Below are positions 58,292-64,000 of a DNA stretch of 64,000 nt, in pieces (within the stretch, counting starts at the first letter, position 1; the number at the start of each line of letters is the position of its first letter). Location: contig NZ_CP109596.1 of assembly GCF_036327755.1 (NCBI RefSeq), positions 3,968,001 to 4,032,000 of the forward strand, written 5' to 3'. The stretch is from Nocardia sp. NBC_01503 (GTDB taxonomy: Bacteria; Actinomycetota; Actinomycetes; Mycobacteriales; Mycobacteriaceae). Below the pieces are notes generated by a model. It was not told where the DNA came from, ran no database searches, and saw nothing but the letters and a program-made list of their open reading frames with translations. The translations under genes and the position numbers were made by a program.

Positions 58292-58984
58292 ATGATCAGA
58301 GTGCTTATCGTGGAGGATGATCCGGCTATCGCGCGGGCGCATCGCTCCTATGTCGAACGCCTGCCCGGATTCGAGGTCGTCGCCGTCGCGCATACCGGAC
58401 GCGATGCCATCGCCGCCGCCGGAAGGTCACAGCGCGGTGACAATTCGATAGACCTCGTCCTGATGGATATCGGTTTACCGGATATGAGCGGTCTGGCCGT
58501 CGCGGCGGCTCTGGCGGGGCTCCGGCCGCGCCCGGACGTCATCGCCGTCACCTCCGCGCGCGATCTCGCCATGGTGCGCGCGGCCGTCGCACACGGGGTG
58601 GTGCTGTATCTGTTGAAGCCCTTCACCTTTTCGGCATTCCGCGAGAAGCTCGAGCGCTATCTCGAGTATCGGGCGGCACTGCCCGCGGGGGAGGCGGCGC
58701 TCTCGCAGCAGGACATCGACCGAGCCTTCGGGGTACTGCGCACGCCGGATCAGCGAGCCACCTCGCCGAAAGGCATTGCGCCGCAGACGATGGAGGAGGT
58801 CTCGCGGGCGGTGCGCGCGTCGCCCGAAGGGGTGTCGGCGGGCGAGGCCGGGCGAGTCGTCGGCGTTTCGCGGGTTACCGCGTGGCGATACCTGGAACGT
58901 CTGGCCGAAGACGGCGTGGTGGAACGCCGGACGGACTACGGTCGCACGGGGCGGCCACAGGTTCGCTACGTGTGGTTGCATTGA
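58292..58984 (+). CDS. response regulator, DcuR/CitB-like
   Basis: 230 aa. The receiver domain (about 1-120) has acidic pair E-D-D, phospho-acceptor D-I-G-L-P-D near residue 55, conserved T-S-A and K-P-F. The C-terminal output domain holds an HTH of the CitT/DcuR type (S-A-G-E-A-G-R-V-V-G-V-S-R-V-T-A-W-R-Y-L-E). AAGGG at 58281-58285 favours ATG 58292 over 58286. It follows the kinase by 9 bp. Binding sites are expected in the dctA promoter. Confidence 0.93.
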   Translation: MIRVLIVEDDPAIARAHRSYVERLPGFEVVAVAHTGRDAIAAAGRSQRGDNSIDLVLMDIGLPDMSGLAVAAALAGLRPRPDVIAVTSARDLAMVRAAVAHGVVLYLLKPFTFSAFREKLERYLEYRAALPAGEAALSQQDIDRAFGVLRTPDQRATSPKGIAPQTMEEVSRAVRASPEGVSAGEAGRVVGVSRVTAWRYLERLAEDGVVERRTDYGRTGRPQVRYVWLH

Positions 58985-59018
58985 GCTCCGATTCACCACC
59001 GGTTTGCCTGTGATGTGC

Positions 59019-59034
59019 GGTGACTGCCATCACA
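59019..59034. promoter_or_regulatory. CRP-like site upstream of alkB
   Basis: GGTGACTGCCATCACA, 9 of 10 positions of TGTGA-N6-TCACA, about 150 bp upstream of the alkB start. It is nested in a wider inverted repeat TGTGATG-N12-CATCACA (59009-59034). Confidence 0.5.
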
Positions 59035-59169
59035 TGGTCAGTTGCCCGGGTGGCGATTCATCTCGGTGTAACAGTTGCCACCTTTGGCCGCGGATCGGTG
59101 TTGTAACGGGGATAGAGTCTGTACATATCTACCTGCGAAGTTCTGAGGTATCTAATTAGCGGGGCAAAC

Positions 59170-60339
59170 GTGCAAATGGTCGGCAAACGGTCGGGTTCGC
59201 CGGATCCCAAACGACACCTGTGGGTGTTGGGGCTCATAGCTCCTGCGAGTGCTTTGTTGCCCTCACAGCTGGTGCTGCACACCAAGGCCGAGGTGTTCTG
59301 GTGGATCGGACCCATCATTGTTCTGATTGTCATACCCGTACTGGACTGGGTCGTCGGGGAAGACGGCAGCAATCCGCGCGATGAGGACTACGAGCTACTC
59401 AGCAACGACCGGTACTACCGGTGGTGCACCTACATGTTCCTGCCCGTCCAGTTGATCGGCCTACTCATCGCGGCCGTCATGTGGGCGGGTGACGACCTGT
59501 CGGTCATCGACAAACTAGGGCTCGCGGCCACCCTCGGCTTCGTCAGCGGTATCGGCATCAACGCCGCGCACGAACTCGGGCACCGGGTGGAGCGGATGGA
59601 GCGCTGGCTGTCGAAAATCGCACTGGCGCAGTCGGGTTACGGGCATTTCTTCGTGGAGCACAACCGCGGCCATCACGTGCGCGTCGCCACCCCGGAGGAT
59701 CCCGCGAGTGCGCGCATGGGCGAGACGCTGTGGGGGTTCCTGCCACGCAGCGTGATCGGCGGATTCCGCTCCGCCATCAAGCTGGAGCGGGCGCGACTGC
59801 GGCGAAAAGGGCACGGCTGGTGGAGCATTCACAACCATGTGCTGCAGGCGTGGAGCATGACGGTGGTGCTGTTCGGCGCGCTGCTGGGCGGATTCGGGCT
59901 GCGCATCCTGCCGTACCTGCTGCTGCAGGCGGTGATCGGCATCGCGCTGCTGGAGACCGTGAACTATGTCGAGCACTACGGGTTGCTGCGGCGACGGCGA
60001 CCCAATGGCAATTGGGCGCGGTGCTCACCGCGTGACAGCTGGAACAGCGACCGCTTGGTCACCAATATCTTCCTGTTCCATCTGCAGCGGCACAGCGATC
60101 ACCACGCGAATCCGGGACGGCGGTACCAGACTCTGCGTACCTCCGAGGAGGCGCCGCAGCTTCCGGCCGGATACGCCACCATGATCCTGCTGGCCCTGTT
60201 CCCGCCGCTATGGCGCTACGTCATGGATACGCGACTCCTCGCCCATTACGGCGGGGACATCTCGCGAGCCAACATCCAACCCCGCAAACGCGAGCGACTC
60301 CTCGCCCAGCACGGTGACGGTATGGCGGCGGCGGCCTGA
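59170..60339 (+). CDS. alkB: alkane 1-monooxygenase (AlkB-type)
   Basis: 389-aa integral-membrane di-iron hydroxylase oxidising medium-chain n-alkanes at the terminal carbon. Its His boxes are all present: H-E-L-G-H (134-138), E-H-N-R-G-H-H (163-169), N-Y-V-E-H-Y-G, and L-Q-R-H-S-D-H-H near 305. Six hydrophobic helices are arranged as in the family. GTG 59170 is 5 nt after GCGGGG; ATG 59176 is also possible. Rubredoxin and rubredoxin reductase genes, which normally follow alkB and supply electrons, are absent; adenosylhomocysteinase comes next. A TetR/AlkU-type regulator is missing too. Confidence 0.95.
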   Translation: MQMVGKRSGSPDPKRHLWVLGLIAPASALLPSQLVLHTKAEVFWWIGPIIVLIVIPVLDWVVGEDGSNPRDEDYELLSNDRYYRWCTYMFLPVQLIGLLIAAVMWAGDDLSVIDKLGLAATLGFVSGIGINAAHELGHRVERMERWLSKIALAQSGYGHFFVEHNRGHHVRVATPEDPASARMGETLWGFLPRSVIGGFRSAIKLERARLRRKGHGWWSIHNHVLQAWSMTVVLFGALLGGFGLRILPYLLLQAVIGIALLETVNYVEHYGLLRRRRPNGNWARCSPRDSWNSDRLVTNIFLFHLQRHSDHHANPGRRYQTLRTSEEAPQLPAGYATMILLALFPPLWRYVMDTRLLAHYGGDISRANIQPRKRERLLAQHGDGMAAAA

Positions 60340-60358
60340 TCTGATTCGTCCGGGCAAA

Positions 60359-60395
60359 CGGCAGGGTCCCACCCTTCGAGGGCGGGACCCTGCCG
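60359..60395 (+). terminator. terminator after alkB
   Basis: CGGCAGGGTCCC pairs with GGGACCCTGCCG (12 bp perfect), and the inner ACCC/AGGG extends the stem around a TTCG-type loop. It separates alkB from ahcY. Confidence 0.88.
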
Positions 60396-60462
60396 TCGTG
60401 TGTCGCCCACCCCGGGCACCGACTAGCCTTGCCAGGGGAAGCAGGCCGACCAGGAGAGGCAG

Positions 60463-61938
<1,476 letters not shown>

Positions 61939-61962
61939 GCCGAACACGCTGTAGCACAACCT

Positions 61963-61996
61963 GATCGGGCCGGTCGCCTACGCGACCGGCCCGATC
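61963..61996 (+). terminator. perfect 15-bp terminator after ahcY
   Basis: GATCGGGCCGGTCGC pairs with GCGACCGGCCCGATC around a 4-nt loop, 24 bp after the stop, followed by GTCGTTTCTGTC. Confidence 0.9.
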
Positions 61997-62164
61997 GTCG
62001 TTTCTGTCCCGCGCGCCTTTGGTTTCGCGGCCATGCCCGGTCGCGGCTCATCCGCGACCGCAATTCCGGTCTGATTCCAGGGCTGCGGGCTGATTGGACA
62101 GGCTGCTCGAACCCGGCCAAGATCGGTGCGGGTTGGAGTTGTTCCTGGAGGGGGAAGACCGCTT

Positions 62165-62485
62165 ATGCAGCAGGGATTTTCGGGTCACGGGCAACCGTAT
62201 CCGCAACAATCGCAGGCGTTTTCGCCGCAGGCTTACGGTATGCAGCCGGGTTACGCGCTCGACGCCCTGTGCAAGATTCGGAACGCCGCCACGAACGCGG
62301 TCGTCGACGCGCTCGACAACGACAGAGGCGATCGGATCGCCTATCCCGAAGATTCTTTCGGCGGTGTCGATCCGTGCACCCGGCTCGAGACCGCAGAACG
62401 TGGTCGAAAGGGGAGTGTCCGGCGAATCTGGTCTCGACTGTCGTGGGATTACCCGCCGGCTTGGTTGGATGATCCTGGCGTGTAA
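62165..62485 (+). CDS. small Gln/Pro-rich protein, possibly truncated
   Basis: 106 aa. A strong GGAGGGGGAAG site precedes ATG 62165. The first 30 residues (M-Q-Q-G-F-S-G-H-G-Q-P-Y-P-Q-Q-S) are the Q/P/Y/G-rich leader typical of small actinobacterial membrane proteins, but no transmembrane segment follows. Instead there are about 70 charged residues (A-L-C-K-I-R-N-A-A-T-N-A-V-V-D-A-L) and codon bias fades toward the end. This could be a decayed or frameshifted gene. Its 3' end overlaps the convergent Uma2 gene by 37 bp. Function unknown; low confidence that it is expressed. Confidence 0.4.
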   Translation: MQQGFSGHGQPYPQQSQAFSPQAYGMQPGYALDALCKIRNAATNAVVDALDNDRGDRIAYPEDSFGGVDPCTRLETAERGRKGSVRRIWSRLSWDYPPAWLDDPGV

Positions 62486-63114
62486 GCGAGACTTGCGGCG
62501 GGGATGCGGAACGGAAATGGCAGGTGGTATGCCAGATCGCCCGCACCTTCCCATGACGCCACCGGTTCGTAGTGGTACGGCCGGAGCGGTGTCACCCCGG
62601 CGGGGCGGTGTTCGGACGCCGGCAGCAGCGCGTTGATTCGCACGCGGACGGACTCCTTGCTCGGCTCGACCTCCCAGTACCAGGGGATCCCGGCCTCGGC
62701 GTACCGCTGGGTCTTGCGTGCCATGTCCAATACCGAATTGGATGGGGACAGGACTTCACCCGCGATGACCACGGATGCCGCCGGGACGTCGTCCTCGTCG
62801 GTCGGCAGACAGCGATAGAGGATGAAGTCCGGTTTGAGGAAGTCGTCCTTGCCTGTGAAGAAGATCGGCTGCTCGCTGTCGGCCTCGTAGCATTGCCCCG
62901 GTGAGCCGCCGGAAATTTCCGACCACGCGGTCTCGAGTGCGTTGCGGAAGCGCACTGCCGCCCGCTGGTTACGGCGCGGACCGGTCCGCGCCCAGATAAC
63001 TCGACCGTGCTCGAGGCCCTCGACCAGTTGCGCCAGCTCCTCCGGGAGCGCGACGAACTCTTCCCAGGTGAGCCGTTCCGGGAGTCGGCTGTGGTCGATC
63101 GACGGGTCGGTCAC
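62449..63114 (-). CDS. Uma2 family (DUF820) PD-(D/E)XK-fold protein
   Basis: 221-aa member of the Uma2/DUF820 family of restriction-endonuclease-like proteins common in actinobacteria and cyanobacteria. The acidic catalytic positions appear as L-K-P-D-F-I-L-Y and V-I-A-G-E-V-L-S-P-S, with R-K-T-Q-R-Y and I-P-W-Y-W-E-V following, the usual family pattern. The biological role is unproven; a nuclease role and a link to mobile DNA have been suggested. The GTG at 63114 gives the usual W-E-E-F-V-A-L-P start region. No partner gene is adjacent. Confidence 0.88.
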   Translation of the reverse strand: MTDPSIDHSRLPERLTWEEFVALPEELAQLVEGLEHGRVIWARTGPRRNQRAAVRFRNALETAWSEISGGSPGQCYEADSEQPIFFTGKDDFLKPDFILYRCLPTDEDDVPAASVVIAGEVLSPSNSVLDMARKTQRYAEAGIPWYWEVEPSKESVRVRINALLPASEHRPAGVTPLRPYHYEPVASWEGAGDLAYHLPFPFRIPAASLAYTPGSSNQAGG

Positions 63115-63154
63115 GCTTCGAGGCTACAGATCGACGGCTCGTCTCGCGCATGCG

Positions 63155-63192
63155 AAACGGCCACCGGTCGCTTGGGCGAGCGGTGGCCGTTT
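63155..63192. terminator. bidirectional hairpin between Uma2 and secreted-peptide genes
   Basis: AAACGGCCACCG pairs with CGGTGGCCGTTT (12 bp perfect), loop 14 nt. It follows the stop of the minus-strand gene at 63216 and precedes the Uma2 start. Confidence 0.82.
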
Positions 63193-63215
63193 CTGTGGTC
63201 GAGAGGCAGCCTCGA

Positions 63216-63491
63216 CTACAGGCAGATGTCCAGGATCGGGACCCACTTGCCGCCCTTGAGGGTGCAGATGGCGGCGTTGATCAGTTCGCTTGCGCTGGAG
63301 CCGGTGCCGCCGACATTGCTCGAACCCGAACCGCCGGAGCCGGAGTCGGCCGAACCGGTGGGGGAGGAGGTGGCTACCGGGTCGAGGGTGACCGGGGCCG
63401 CGGCGGCGGTGCCGGCGGTGGCGATGGCCGCGGCGATCGCGAACGCGCCGACGGCGGCACGCGGGAGGTGGTGCGCAAGACGGGAATTCAT
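63216..63491 (-). CDS. small secreted protein
   Basis: 91 aa with a clear signal peptide: M-N-S-R-L-A-H-H-L-P-R-A, then an Ala-rich core, cleavage after T-A-A-A-A (about residue 32). The mature part is a Ser/Gly-rich linker followed by a short C-terminal block with two Cys (A-I-C-T-L-K-G-G-K-W and L-D-I-C-L) that probably form a disulfide. AAGGAG precedes the ATG. Proteins of this build are common in Nocardia; function unknown. Confidence 0.7.
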   Translation of the reverse strand: MNSRLAHHLPRAAVGAFAIAAAIATAGTAAAAPVTLDPVATSSPTGSADSGSGGSGSSNVGGTGSSASELINAAICTLKGGKWVPILDICL

Positions 63492-63565
63492 CAGGTGTGC
63501 TCCTTGCAGGGGGAACCAGTGCGTCGCACCCTACAAGAGATGAATCGCGTTCGTTTCAGTTTTGC

Positions 63566-64000
63566 TCACTTGTGGAAGGACGGGGGCGGCAGGTAGCCCT
63601 TTTCCTTCATTGCCTCGCGCGCTCGGTTCGGGTAGTCGGTGATGAGGCCGTCGACGCCCTGGTCCAGCACCAGGGCGATGGTCTGCTTGTCGTTGACCGT
63701 CCAGGGGATGACCTTCAGGCCCAGGGCGTGCGCGCGGGCCACATATGCCTCGGTGGTGGTGAGTGTGAAGTTGGGGTCGCCGACCTTGGCTTCGCTGTCC
63801 CAGGGGTTCACGTAGGCGGGGGAGGAGATGTCCGCGCCGAGGGCTTTGATCGCCGCCAAGGGGTCATCGGGGTGGTCGGCGTAGCGGATGGGGCTGAGCC
63901 ACATGCTGTCCGGTTTGAAGGTGGTGTCGTCGTAGAGGGCGACCGTGGGTATTGCGGGGTTCTCGGCCTTCACCAAGGGCAGGCTGCGCCAGTCGAAACT
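63566..64000 (-). CDS. glycerophosphodiester phosphodiesterase, 5' part outside window
   Basis: The minus-strand frame is open through the window edge, so only the C-terminal about 145 residues are seen. S-F-D-W-R-S-L-P at the edge, G-L-K-V-I-P-W-T-V-N-D and G-V-D-G-L-I-T-D-Y-P are the late motifs of the GDPD/GlpQ TIM barrel, which hydrolyses deacylated phospholipids to glycerol-3-phosphate and an alcohol. The N-terminal catalytic His pair and any signal peptide lie beyond the window. It ends 75 bp from the secreted-peptide start. Confidence 0.9.
   Translation of the reverse strand, partial: SFDWRSLPLVKAENPAIPTVALYDDTTFKPDSMWLSPIRYADHPDDPLAAIKALGADISSPAYVNPWDSEAKVGDPNFTLTTTEAYVARAHALGLKVIPWTVNDKQTIALVLDQGVDGLITDYPNRAREAMKEKGYLPPPSFHK

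Noticed and set aside
60396..60462. SAH riboswitch before ahcY
   Set aside because: The short gap lacks the conserved SAH-riboswitch blocks; it holds only the ribosome site and probable promoter.

Overview
The window is high-GC actinobacterial DNA, most likely from a mycolic-acid-containing genus close to Nocardia. Three observations support this. (i) Gene order matches the Mycobacterium tuberculosis Rv3248c-Rv3268 region: lcp1, rmlD, wbbL and GDP-mannose pyrophosphorylase; manA, a TobH-like gene, pmmA, a DUF3499 gene, an Rv3259-like gene, whiB2, fbiA and fbiB; then alkB and ahcY. (ii) It carries WhiB2, F420 biosynthesis genes and PknF-like kinases. (iii) Intergenic regions are peppered with palindromic repeats of about 92-96 bp. 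The assignment to Nocardia itself is an inference. I saw no rRNA, tRNA, CRISPR array, transposase or phage gene.

Layout. 1-13.0 kb is a metabolic stretch: the end of an alpha/beta hydrolase, a gamma-carbonic-anhydrase-like protein, a phosphoribosyltransferase, a nitrilase-family amidohydrolase, a DEAD-box RNA helicase, a pair of acyl-CoA dehydrogenases, two small envelope proteins, a CoA-transferase/HMG-CoA-lyase operon and endonuclease IV. It also holds the leftover 3' end of a TauD-type dioxygenase. 13.2-21.7 kb carries three PknF-like Ser/Thr kinases around a MacB/LolD-type ABC exporter. 21.9-29.8 kb is a four-gene minus-strand operon (SWIM zinc-finger protein, MoxR-like AAA+ ATPase, DUF5682 protein, VWA protein) matching the poorly understood E. 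coli yehQ-yehL-yehM-yehP set. It is the best candidate here for a little-described system.

30-39 kb has small redox and zinc-ribbon proteins, an esterase abutting a P450, and the linker-unit/cell-wall block (TIGR03089 protein, Lcp1, RmlD, WbbL, GDP-mannose pyrophosphorylase). 39-45 kb is accessory: DUF4287, a TetR/DUF4267 divergent pair with visible operators, an FAD oxidoreductase, a Phd/VapC-like toxin-antitoxin pair and two tandem CDF metal transporters. 45-54 kb returns to the conserved core: ManA, TobH-like, PmmA, DUF3499, the Rv3259-like protein, WhiB2, FbiA and FbiB. 54.3-55.1 kb is an FMN riboswitch driving a lone type-II-like lumazine synthase. 55.2-59 kb is a C4-dicarboxylate carrier divergent from a DcuS/DcuR-like two-component system, with two CRP-like sites between them. 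59-62 kb has alkB without rubredoxin genes, and ahcY. The window ends with a poorly defined small ORF, a Uma2-family protein, a secreted peptide and the 3' part of a glycerophosphodiester phosphodiesterase.

Two palindromic repeat families recur. Family A has ends reading CGTCATCCCGG...CCGGGATGACG. Family B has ends reading GTTCGCGGCCC...GGGCCGCGAAC around a purine-rich core. One family A copy sits in frame inside rmlD, and another abuts the TauD remnant, so these elements have been mobile or recombinogenic in this lineage.
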